Source: Tetrahymena thermophila SB210 (taxonomy: Eukaryota > Ciliophora > Oligohymenophorea > Hymenostomatida > Tetrahymenidae). Taken from it: DNA of 64,000 nucleotides. The stretch covers positions 310,001 to 374,000 of the forward strand of contig NW_002476250.1 in assembly GCF_000189635.1 (NCBI RefSeq). Direction: 5' to 3'. This document shows positions 34,469 through 46,388 of the stretch, one piece after another; positions within the stretch are counted from its first letter, which is position 1, and the number at the start of each line of letters is the position of its first letter. The notes beneath the pieces were generated by a model, which was given only the letters and a program-made list of their open reading frames with translations, was not told the DNA's origin and did no database searches. The position numbers and the translations under genes are program-made.

Positions 34469-37400
34469 TCAATCTTAACCAGACTCAGCCTATTCAATAG
34501 CTGCAATTAAAGAATTTACTGTTACAGGTTTTTCCATGTAGGCATCTGCTCCTGCTAATTTAGCATTTTCTCTATCTTTTAGAGAGCCAAAAGCAGTAAT
34601 CATCACAATTTTTAGTGGGTTCATCTTTCCTTCCTTTACTAAATTTTTAATTATACGAGTTGCTTCTATTCCATCCATTATAGGCATATTAACATCCATT
34701 AGAATGAGATTTACATATTACTGGCTTCTAAACTTTTCTTTGACAATTTCAAGAGCTTACCTACCATTAAAAGCTTCAAAAACCTCAGTCTAAGTACTTA
34801 TTTATTATTTAAGTAATAGCTTAAGAGCCAAAATATTGAATCCTGTATCGTCTACTATTAAAATTTTTTTATATTTGCTAAAGACAAGCTTACCAAGAGT
34901 ATTATTTTAAATTAAAACACTTTAAGTTATTTTTCTACCTTTTTTTCTTTAAATATTTTATGTAATGTTTTGGTTTAAGGGATTATTTAGAGCCAATAAC
35001 TAAGAGTTGAAATTATTTTATTGACTTTGTTAGAACTGATTATTTATAGACTTTGAGTTCTTTTTATTTTTTTTATCCAGATTGAATTAATCACGTTAAT
35101 TTGCTTTAGTTAGTTATTTAGCAAAATAATTAGAAAATAAATTACATAAATAAATAAATAAATAAAAAAAATAAATAAAAAAAATAAATTTACATTATTT
35201 TGTTTGGAATAACTACTGGTAGTATTAGTCTTATGAGTCATCCTTTGTTACATTATTGTTAGAGTGAACAGGGGAGTCTTATGTGATTATAGAATTGTTT
35301 GATTAGTCCATAGGACTCTTATCTTTCAAATTATTTCCAATTGTTTAGATAAATTTAAATTTACTAAATAAAGGTGTTTATACTTTATTTTATAATTCAA
35401 GTCTATTATCTGAAGGAAATTAATGGTTAATATCCAATTCATCTAATTAATACTATCTTTAAACCAGCTACTAACTGCTGAGATCATTTTTGAGTTCTAT
35501 TTAGCTTTGCTAAATCTTAATGTTATTAATGTTACTTTGATTTAAATTGTTGAATCCATAAATGCCTGCAGTTTAGCATTCGTTGCCTGAAGGCAATATT
35601 TCAGATACAATATTAGCTAGTAGTGATTATGATCTGTTTTTTTAATTTCTAATATTTATTTTTTTATCAAGCTTAAATAATTATTTGAATTGAGAGTCTA
35701 TATTTTAAAATTATGAAGAGCTTTCTCTATCCATTTTATTTTACTTTAATTACAGATTTATATCACTAGTTATTCTTTAACCACTCTGCTAACGCATATT
35801 TGCTATTTTATTGCTGCCCTAATTTGATGCGTGTCCTTCTAAAATTTCTAAGCTTAGAGTTCCACTTGGTAAGTGTTGTTGAGACTTACAATTAGGAAAC
35901 CCAAACATAATTTCTTTTTTCTTTTAAATTTCTAGCTGTTACTGTTTCTAAAAGGATTCGCCTAAAGCTCTAATTTTTTTTAAGCTTGAAAGAGATTCTT
36001 AGAGTTAGTATTTACTCATAGTCTATTATTCTTCTAAAAATCTGTGTACAAGGAATATAAAAGTACTACCTTATCCCTCTTTACTAATTAGCTCTATATT
36101 TCCATTTCCAACTTTTTGAACTAGCTTTTGGCAAATAGCTAAGCCGATTCCACATCCTTATTTAGAAAAAAATAATTTCATAATTAATAAATCTGCTAAA
36201 ATTAAGTATGCATTTTAGTTAGTATTATTTATCTATTTTTTCTTTTTATTTTTTTAAATTAAAAAAGTGTAAAATTAAATATTATTTACCATGTTGATAA
36301 TTTTTCTTTTGCTAATAAGTTCCGTAGGGCTGAAATATTTTTTTTTATAGCTAAGTACTAATACCTATTCCTGTATCAGCAATGGCAAATTTAAGATACT
36401 GATTATTTAATTAAGTTATTTCGAAAAAAACATAACCTTTAAAAGTAAACTTTAAGGCATTACCAATTAGGTTTAATACTATTTATTTAATACGATTGAA
36501 GTCATTGTAAATGAAAGTATTTTCTACACTGATTGATGTCTTAAACTCAATCCCCTTACTCTTCGCTTAGTATTCAATCAATTCTTTGATTTCAATCATT
36601 AATTCATTTAGATTAAACTTTTGTGGGTTTAATTTGAATTCTCCTTTTTTCATATTTTAAAAATCTTATATATCATTAATAATTGCTGTAAGCAGAACTC
36701 CATTTTTACGAGCAATTTAAATACATTTCTACATTTCATTAAAGCTAGTTAATGAAATAGCGCTTTCCAATATGCTAATAATCCCATTTAAAGGAGTTTT
36801 TAAATCATGTGTAACTGTGTTAATTAAATCATCTTTGTAGTGATTAATTTCTTTATAAAAGTCATTCTTTATTTTATCTGATATATTAGTCATTAGTATT
36901 AAAATACATAGCTCGTTCTCCCAAATACACTCAACAAGTCTCATTTCATAGTACTCGACATGACTACTTTTGGATTCTTTCCTTGATGTATCATTTAAAG
37001 TCATGCTATTAATATTCTGATTTTAATTATAGACACTAGTTATATAACTGTTGTTTTGATTATTATTGCTTATTGTGTAGCTATTACAATTAATATTTTT
37101 ATTATTTATTGTATTGTTGTTTGATTCTTCATTTAGATGATCGTCTTCATTATCTTCACTTCTTTTTTGGTTTAATTATTAATTGCTTTATTGCTTTTTT
37201 TTCAAAATTGGCTCATTATGCTTAGCATTTTCTTCCTATTTGATTTTATCTTTCTAAATTTAAAGATGAACGTTAAGAATGCATTTAGCGAAATATTCTT
37301 CTTTTTCTAGTCTCAAATAGTTAGTATTTTAATTTTTTAGATTGTTTAGACTTTAAAAACTCTTAGCATTTCTGTAGTTCTCAATTTTCTTAATTATCAA

Positions 37401-39141
37401 TTCTTTCAAAGGAGCATACTTTTATTATTTATTATCATTTTAATCGTTTTTATTCTATTTTGCCTAGCTATCTTTGTTGCATTCCACAATGCTATTAAAA
37501 TGGCTTTTTATATTTAAAAATTTTAATTATTTTTCACTTGTTTATCTTGCTGATATATTAGAGGGCTACTCTCTTTTTATCTTTGGAAACCTAAGCTAAA
37601 TTTCTGGAATTTATTATAATTATTATTATTCTTAAGACTATTATATTTGATTTTAAACTTTACTACTTTATATTTATTGTGAGAACCCTTGGTTTCTAGA
37701 TTAAGCTAACTCAAACTTTTAAAATGTAATGAAATCTTAGCCAATTAAATTTTTTTCTGAAGATTACTAATTTTGTAATTACTTGGTTTTGGTAATTGAT
37801 GACTTTAAAGATTATTTATAATGGTTGCTGTTACCTTGCTTTTGTTACGGTTAAGATTCTTCCAAAGGCTAGACAATCTTTTAAGATTAAAAGTCATTTA
37901 ACTAATTTTAATTTACATCTTTTATAGTTTAAATAAAATTTGCTTTATTAAAAGAATCTATTTGTTAGGAGTTTTCTAAAATACTGTTTTGGTTTACATA
38001 TATGTTATTCATAACCCAATTTATATCAACATTTCCTATCCGCTTAAACTCGTTTTTTGTATTTTTATTTTAAAAAACTACAGAAATTTCTCCCTTTTTT
38101 TCCTCATTTTCTTTCACAACAAGCACAGGGCAAGGTAAATTTTAATTAACAAGCTTTTACCATCCTTCTTACTCCATTTGAATATTGTAAAGAAAATAAA
38201 ACTATAGCTTTTTGAGCTTAAAGTCTTAGTAGAAGTACCATATTGAAATAATGTAAGAAATAATCGCCAAATATATTAACTATTTTAATATTGTTTAAAA
38301 ATAATATTTTAATCCAAAGTTTATTTACTGCTTGTAAATTAAATATATATTTATGAAAATTTACCCTTAGTAGAATTTCATAATTTAAGTTGATCATTAA
38401 ACTTGCCCACATAATGCTTATACTGATTATTTTAAAGTACCAAATCTGAATCATATAGACTAGCGATGCGGATTAAAAAGAGAGAAGTACTCCAATTATA
38501 AAAAATAATTAAACTTTGTATTAATAAATTTGTTAACTTAATTTTAATTAACCATCATCAAGCTAATATTTCTGCTAATTGTCTTGCAAATCATATTATC
38601 CTAAAAAATAAAACATAATACCAATAAGACTATTCATCAATGTTAAAGTGATATCCTTAAACAATTCTAAATTACTATTGATTATAAAATATTTAATTTT
38701 TAAATAATTTTAATCAACCTTGCTATTTATTTATTTATAAATTAATTTCTTGATTTGCAAAAACAAAATAATTTGAATTCAATGATTCCATCATCTTCAT
38801 CATATATAATATTTAATAAAATTAAGCTATTGCAAAAATTTTGGTTACTTTTTATAAAGCATATATAAGATAAGTATGAGGAAAGAAGGTACTATCCCAA
38901 ATATTATAGAGTAGGTAGTATTTTTAAATGCTAGCATTTCAATGGCTAATATAATTACATAACCTAAGAATTTTATAAGTAGAAATTGCTAAATAACAAT
39001 GTTATCAGTTGATGAAAAAACTAGCTGATATCTCCTTTCAACATTCTTGTCTTTAAATTTTAGTGAAAATTTTTCTAAAAAAGGGAATAATGTAGCTTTC
39101 TTCCAGTTAAGAATAATATCTTTGACAGCTTCACTAATCAT
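34469..39141 (-). CDS. Hybrid sensor histidine kinase with receiver domain
   Basis: Membrane two-component phosphorelay kinase. ATG 39141-39139 (MISEAVKDIILNWKKATLF) to TGA 34471-34469, with introns. Near the N-terminus lie several hydrophobic helices (YVIILAIEMLAF, IIFGIVPSFLILILYMLY; more at ~38.65-38.2 kb). A long Asn/Gln/Ser-rich region follows, then a PAS/PAC-like end (MRLVECIWENELCILILMTN). The HisKA H-box THDLKTPLNGI supplies the phospho-accepting His (~36806). HATPase motifs: N-box QIVLNLIGNALKFT, D-box IADTGIGIS, and after an intron (~36285-36160) the G2 box GCGIGLAICQKL. After another low-complexity linker the receiver domain (34890-34490) has the acidic pair KILIVDD, phospho-Asp LILMDVNMPIMDG, VMITAF and the Lys of MEKP, so it looks catalytically complete. 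Exon details in the N-terminal third are approximate. Confidence 0.9.
35140..35192. repeat. TAAA/ATAAA low-complexity tract
   Basis: Tandem ATAA-type units with A runs, in an AT-rich stretch inside the kinase gene, between its catalytic part and the receiver domain; probably lies in an intron. Confidence 0.6.
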
Positions 39142-40771
39142 TACTTTAAAAATTTGATACAGATGATTCTACCTACACTGTTATTTCTATTATTCTACTA
39201 AGCTATTTTTACTTTAAAAATAATTTCTTATTCAACGATTAATAGCCAAAAATTATAATTATTTGCCTTATATTAAATAAATTTACAAAATTTTGAATGA
39301 AATGGAATATAATAAAAATAATCAATCTCACTCACTCAATCAATAACTCACTCTAAAGTGTTAAAACTAACATTTATCAACTTATTATAAAAATAAATAA
39401 GTTCTTACCAAAATTCCTATTTAATATGAAGTATGTATGTATTTCATATAAAAAAATAATTAATAATATATTTTATTATTTTACATGGGTATTCTCATTA
39501 TATTGAATTTTCAAAGGAAGATTTTAAAATATTTAATATAAATTATTTTGCACCTCGATAATATTTTTTAAATATTTTAAATTAATAAAAATAAGAATTT
39601 ACTTTATCTACTTTTTATTTACCTTTATTATCTATAAAAGATAATTAAATTTGAATAAACCATATAATTTTGTTAAACAAACTAATATTAATATTTAAAT
39701 AAAAAAACCATTTTAATTTACTATTTTAAGCTTTTTAACAACAATTATATAAATAAATTATTTTATTATGAAAATAATTTGGATTTAATTTATTGCTCAA
39801 TATATAAACAGATATACATACATACAACAAATCGCATATAACGCACTTAAATTAAATCATAAAATATATAGTATCATAGAACTTATATATAGGATGGGAA
39901 AACAATTTTATAGGTAATCCTTATTTTATTATGTAATTTTTTATTATTTTTTTTGTTATAATTTCAAAATTGAATGAATAATGTTAAATTGCTAAAGATC
40001 ATTTCAAAACCATCTATCTTTTAAGTTTCTTTTTAAATAAAAACAGAATTATAATCAATTTTTTCATTTGAATCATTTTTATGTAAAATTTGTGAAATTA
40101 TAAATAGTAAGATACTGTTTTAAATAGTTATTTTTACAATTAATTTTCCACTTTTGATTAGAGTTTATCAATAATTCTAAAAATAAAATTTTACTAACTG
40201 ATTATAATTATTATATTTTAATAAATATTGCCTGTTAAGACATACACTTAATTATTAAGAGAAGAAGTAAAAATTATTAAATTTTTTTTGTTTTTTCAAA
40301 TAAAAACTAAGTCGATAATTTAATTTTTTTAATGTATAATTTATTTATCGATAAATAAGCAGATATGAAATTAACTAAATATAAATTAAAATAAGGATAT
40401 TAATAATAATTTAAGAAAACTTTTAAAGTTTTGTTCATTTTTAATAAATGTAAATGAATATTAATATTTTTAAAAATTTAACTTGTTAATTCAAATTAAA
40501 CAAACTTAACTTTTTACTTTTTAGTTTTTTTATTGGAAATTAAGAATTTTCCATTTACCATTTTAACATATTAGGGTAGTAAAAAAAAGATTCTTTATCA
40601 CTGTAATAAGTACACTAACTAAAAAAATAAATGTAAATTGTTAAGTTTTATCAAAAAATCAGCTTTGTTAAAAAATTAAAAAAACAACATACAATTAATT
40701 TGTTTTTTTCAACTTATATATATTTTTTATTATAATTTATAAATTTCATTTTTTTTATAATTTTGTGTTAT
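39142..40771. other. AT-rich spacer
   Basis: Upstream of the histidine kinase and downstream of the secreted-protein gene, both minus strand. No code-6 frame of note on either strand. Confidence 0.6.
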
Positions 40772-42426
40772 TCAGTTATCTTTTTTTTCAATTTATGTGC
40801 AAACTTAGACAGCACTTGTAGCAGCATTGAAAATATCCATAACATCCTTAGCTGCGTTGATAATATTGAATTCAACAGCATCAACATAAATATTTTTAAG
40901 AGCATTTACAGCCTTAGCAACATCTGAAACACATTCAACAGTAGCAACAACCTTAGCATTTGTAGGAATATCAGGAACTTGAACCTTGATACCACATTCA
41001 TCAAAGAAAGGTTAGAAATCCTTCAATAAGCTTTAGATACTTTAGAGTTTTTCGAGAGGACTCAAATCTTAGTTAGTTAATTTTTGATAGAGTTCATAAG
41101 AATCCTTACCAACGATAGCGAGGTTCTTTACACATTAGATATTCAAACTAAGGGCAGTTTTAAGTGTGTTAATCTTCTTAGGACATTCAGCAATATCAGT
41201 AGTAATAGCATGATAAACATTCTTAGTGGCATTTAAAAGTTCATTAAATTATCTTTCCTTTAATAAAGAGATAGTGTTTTCAATAGCAGTAGCAGTTTCA
41301 CTGATATCCTTTACACAAGTTGCTATTTAATCGATATTTTTGATTTCAGGAAGATCGAGCTTTTCAATTCCGCATTCCTAGTTAAGAGCATAAAGGTCTT
41401 TGTAAATTTATACAGCTTCATTAAAAAGTTAAGGAATATTGTAGTTATGGCTTTTGTAGTCATTTAAGAATTATTTAGCATCGCTAAATAATGCCTCGCT
41501 GTCATGAATACAACTGAAAATATTAATTCCCAAATCAGAAGAAGAGAGTAAAGTAGCATCAGAAGAATTTTTTTCAATCAATTTGCAGTCAGCATTGGTT
41601 TCTTTATAGATCTTGAAAGCTTCAATAATTCTAGGTAAGTTAATAATCATTTTATCAACCAATAAGTTAGCTTCTGTATTAGCAACATCGATAGCGATAT
41701 TAACAATTTTTTCAATATTGGCTTTTTTTTTAAAAAAAAACTCATTAATATAAAACAATTGTAATTAATTAAAGCATAATTTTCAATTAAAAGCCAAAAT
41801 AAAAATTTATTTTTTCATAAAATTTGACTATTTTTTTAACAATTTGTCAATTTGTGTATATTTATTTTTTAATGTATTTGATAATTATTAATTTTATTTT
41901 TTAGAATTGCTTTTTTATCAGCTTCTCTAAATTATTTTTTTAAATATTAATTTGGTTATTTCAGATTAATAAAGTAATTAATTAGATAAATTTTATTAAT
42001 TATAAAGTAAATCTATGATATTTTTATCAAATACCATTTTCTTATATTTCTTTTAATTTTGGTAAAAAGAAAGATTTAGAATAGGAAAATTAAATTAAAA
42101 ATTTCATGATATTATTTCAAAAAAAATATTATTTTAAAATTACCAAAGCATGATGTGGTATTAGCAGGCTTATATTAATCAATTATGTCGAGTAAAGGTA
42201 AATCTAAACCGCAGCTATTGATTAAAGGATCAACCAACTCAAAAGTGTCATAAGCATTTGCAAGAATGTTTGAAACTTCAAGGGGTTAGGTTTTGGTGGA
42301 TACAAGGAATAATTTAAATTAGTGTGTTATAGTAACAGCATTTGAGAAACACAAATCAGGATCAAATTTAGCCATGCTACTGCTAATAATGCATAGCATA
42401 AGTACAGCTGTTAAAGCTTTGTTCAT
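40772..42426 (-). CDS. Secreted Cys-containing repeat protein
   Basis: ATG 42426-42424 opens a clear signal peptide (MNKALTAVLMLCIISSSMA, likely cleaved after Ala). One 422-base intron (42143-41722) splits the gene in phase 1; the frame then runs to TGA 40774-40772. The mature chain is made of about four related ~100-residue units, each helical, beginning with Cys-Gly/Lys-like turns and closing with another Cys: SCGLDLPLLDIID, DCKLIEKN...FSCIHD, ECGIEKLDLPEIKNIDQIATC, ECPKKINTLKTALSLNIQC and ECGIKVQVPDIPTN...VECV. The paired Cys suggest disulfides, fitting an extracellular or granule location. No known enzyme motif is seen. The codons in this gene are relatively GC-rich compared with neighbouring genes, as in strongly expressed ciliate genes (inference). 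Similar secreted families occur in Tetrahymena, of unknown role. Confidence 0.82.
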
Positions 42427-43899
42427 TTTTAAATAACTTTTTGTAATTTTTTTTTTTGACTTTTTTTATTTGTTTATTAATTATCAGTTTTAGATAAAAG
42501 AGAAAATGGGATCTATTTAAACTAAAAATATGTCTTAATAATTAAAAGAATAAATGTATGCATTAATACAAATTAATCTATATCATTTGATTTTCATTAA
42601 ATAAAAATCTGAATAAGCTAAAAAGTTGAAATTAATAGTTTAATTTGGGTTTTTAGCTAACAAAATCCTCAAAATTAATTTTATCTCTCTAAAAGGTTAT
42701 TGAAAGATACATATTCTTTTTTTCATTAAATTTTATGTATACTTTATTTTTATTAATCAATTAATTAATTAATAAATTAATCCTTCAACAAAGTCTATTT
42801 ATAAATTCCAAAAAGGGAATGTGTGTTTTAATACTGCTTAAAATATTTTGTAATAGAATCAATACTAAAACATTTACTTATTCATCAAATAGAGTTTTTC
42901 TTAATAAAATTGTTTATTTATAAAATAAGGTTAAATTATTGCCTCTGTATAAAATTTAAAAATGAAATCCCTACAAATTTACGAAGGTATTTTAGTATTA
43001 AAATCATCAATCAAAGAATTTTAATAAAAGAAAATTAAATTTATATTTGTAACTATTTTACTAAGATACTGAAGAAAGAAATACCATATTTAAAATGGTA
43101 AATATTATTTTTACTTCAGATTTGATCCTTAAGTCCTTTACAAATTACTATAAAGAAAATTTTCTTTACTAAAAACAGTAAGTTATAAATTAAGAATTTT
43201 ACTCCATCAATATTTTATAAATTTAGAGTTTTTATTTATTTTACACTTAAAGTTTATAAAAAATATTTTTGTACTGTTGTTGGATCAAAAATGATCTTTA
43301 AAAGAAATTTAATTCTATTTTAAAATAAAAAAATAAAAAATTATTAATATATTTTATTAAGTAAAATTTATAAAATATTTAACATTTTTTATCAAGGATT
43401 TTCACTAATTTTAACTAAAATAAGTTTATTTTTTATATATAAAATATCTATTTTATCTTTTAGCTTTTAATTCTAATAAAGTTGATTTACGTTTATATAA
43501 ATTTTATGATGTAAAATTAAAAAAATAAATAATTTTATAATATCATCTTCAGAAAAAAAATAATTGAAAGAATTTTTAAAAATTTTGTAAGATCAAATTT
43601 ATAAATAAATAACTAAATTTAGGTCTTAGATTACAAAAATATAATTAAATAATATTGATAAAGTTTTTTTCTTCTAAGTACGCTTTATATTTTTATTATT
43701 ATTATTATTAATTATAATATGCTAATCAGTTTTGCTGGAAATTAATTTACAAAAATATCTTTTTCAACAATAAAATAAATGTAAGTATATAGATGCAAAT
43801 ATTTATTTTAATTAAAATTTTTTATTAAAGTTTGAATAAAAATGAAATTTTTAGTAATTTATCCTTCCTTAGAAATACAATTTTTATTTTATCATAATA
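42427..43899. other. AT-rich spacer
   Basis: Nearly 1.5 kb of A/T-rich sequence with small simple repeats (ATT units at ~43695-43715). A 34-codon plus-strand frame from about 42962 is too short to call. Nothing else seen. Confidence 0.55.
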
Positions 43900-45387
43900 T
43901 CAGAAAAGTCCTAATTTAGGAACATAGTCACGTGTTGGCATTTGGCTTAGATCTTCGAATTTCATTTCATAATAGTTTCCAGCATTAGAATGCTTTTCAT
44001 AAAGTTTTGCATATAATAACCAAGTCTATTATAACTCATCATCAAATTCGATACCTTTCATATCTCTATATAACTTTTTCACATATTAGTCATGGTTAGA
44101 TGTAAAATTTGGAAGCTTGAGTATTCCAAGATATCCCTTTTTACCTCCATTTTTTTTTAATTCATCTTCAAAATCTTGCATCATTTCTTCTTTGGTTGGT
44201 AGTGTTAATTTTCCAAGGATGTAATGTGTAGAATAAATAGCTTAGCGTTCATAGTGCTGTTAGCTGCTACCATTTATGCTTCCTAGGAAAATTAAATTAG
44301 GTTCGTTTATTGATATTATTTTATTATAAAGAGGACCAATAGATCTGTTATTTTCATAATATTCTATACAATTATCTATATGATTGAACTTATTTAAATA
44401 ATGGAAACAAAATTGATAACCTGTGGCAAGAAGAATTGAATCAATGTTTTCTATTATTTTACCACTCTTAAGCAATAAGGAATTCTTTGAATTGAATTCT
44501 TGGCATTCATCTTAAATGAATTCTATTAATCCTTTTTTAATAACTTCTTAAAGTGAAGTGGCATTTTTCAAGTGTTAAACACTGTTTCTACCTATTACTG
44601 TTATTTTTTTAGGAGTTATTTCAGATTCAAAAAGCAGAAGGGAGAAAATATCTTAACAAGATGTATTTTATCCAATAATAACTAAATTTTTGTTAGCAAG
44701 TTATTTTCCATCGCGTTCACGAAAGTGATGGGTGTGATCAATTTTGCCTTCAAATATTTATTAGTTAGGAATCTTAATTATATTTGGCTTTGAATAATGT
44801 CCCGAACAACAAATTACATAATCTGCCTAAAAGTGTCTGACATCTTTTTCGTAATTATTGTATGAAACTACTTCAACTAAAAATTTTTTTGTTAAGTTAA
44901 TTGGAATTTATTCTTTCTCAGATTAGGTCATATTCCCAACAAGTCTGACATAATTAACATAAGTTTCAAAAGATATATAATTTTTAAGTCCATAGTTATC
45001 CGCAAATCCTCTCATATACTATAAAAACTCATCCTATTTCATGTATTCATGGAATTCTTTAGGAATAGGATACCCCTTATACATAGTTTTCATTTTAACA
45101 CTATTCAGTCTTAAATTCTCATAGAGTGAGCTTTAGACATATCCATTATCACGTATAAAAGCATTTTTAGAGGTGTTAATTTCGCTATCTAATCTGTCAT
45201 AATCATCTAAGTACCACATGCCACCTATATTATTTTTAGCTTCAAAGCAAATAGTATTAAGATCTGTTTCTTATGATAAATACCTCACAGATAAAATACC
45301 TAACGGTCCTGCTCCTACAACTATTACGCTTTTTTAAGAATAGTTATTTTTATATTAATCTTCTCTTAACTGATTGAAAGCAGACAT
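43900..45387 (-). CDS. Flavin-containing monooxygenase-like protein
   Basis: A single intronless code-6 frame, ATG 45387-45385 to TGA 43902-43900, 495 residues. FAD- and NADPH-dependent oxygenase fold that oxygenates soft nucleophilic N or S atoms. Motifs in order: Rossmann FAD site VIVVGAGPLGILS (residues ~21-33), NNIGGMWY (~52-59), the FMO-type fingerprint FEGKIDHTHHF (F-x-G-x3-H-x3-F), the NADPH-binding stretch LVIIGQNTSCQDI (second Gly of the usual GxGxSG replaced by Asn), and the C-terminal LLATGYQF. No signal peptide or membrane anchor stands out. Length agrees with the family. The altered NADPH motif could mean changed cofactor use. Substrate cannot be inferred from sequence. Confidence 0.9.
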
Positions 45388-46388
45388 TTACTTTTTAAAT
45401 TATTTATGTTTTTATCTTAAAATTTATATTATATATATTTTAGAATTTGGATTTATAGTAATTTAAATTTAACATAAACAGACTTAAAGCTTTAAATATT
45501 AATTATGTTTTTACCATAAAAATAGTCAGAATTAGAAATTATAAAAAATCCAAATAGTTTCTTATGATTTACGACAAATTCAATATGCCATTTCAAAAGT
45601 AATCTGAGTTTCTGGAAGTTTAATAGAATAAAAATTACAGAATTGATATTTAAATCAAAATTTTCAAGCTAAATTAGATTGATTTTTAAGTTACTCAAAT
45701 AATAAAGGTAGTAAATAAAATCAAATTTCTCAAACAATAATTATCTTCTACATAAAACTGCTTTCTTAATACCCCTAATTAAAAAAGATATATTTTTGAA
45801 AATTTAAACAAAATTTGGAAGAAAAATTAATTTCATTTGATAAATTTTATTTAAAGTAGGTTCTCCATAACTAACCCCTCCCCTAATCAAATATTTGTAA
45901 AAGCTTTGGGTTTTTTTCTAAAAAATTTTCAAAATTTATTTTTTTCAAAACATATTTATTATTTCAAGTTAAACATTTTGTGAATTTAATGATTTATAAA
46001 AACTCAAAAAAATAGTTGTTTAGAATTATTATTTAGCTTTATTTGTTATATTATTAAGATATATTACATTTTGCCTTTTATAAATTAAATACGCATTTCA
46101 CAAAAGACTGTTCATTTATAAGATTATTCATCAATATATTAATATATTATTTTTTGCTATTTTTTTAATTTGGTTATTTAAAATTCTAGAATCATGATTA
46201 AGTATTTATTTTTAATTATCTTGATTATAAATAATCTAAATTTTTATGTTAACTAAAAATCTTTGGTAGTAAATAAATAAATTATTATTATTATTATTAA
46301 AAAATCAATACTATTAAAATTATTTTTAAATTAAATTAATCTACAAAGAAATTTATGAAAAAACAAAAAATCAATTAGTTAATTAAAT
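45388..46388. other. AT-rich spacer
   Basis: One kilobase between two minus-strand genes. Contains an ATT simple repeat (about 46283-46299). No coding frame supported. Confidence 0.55.
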
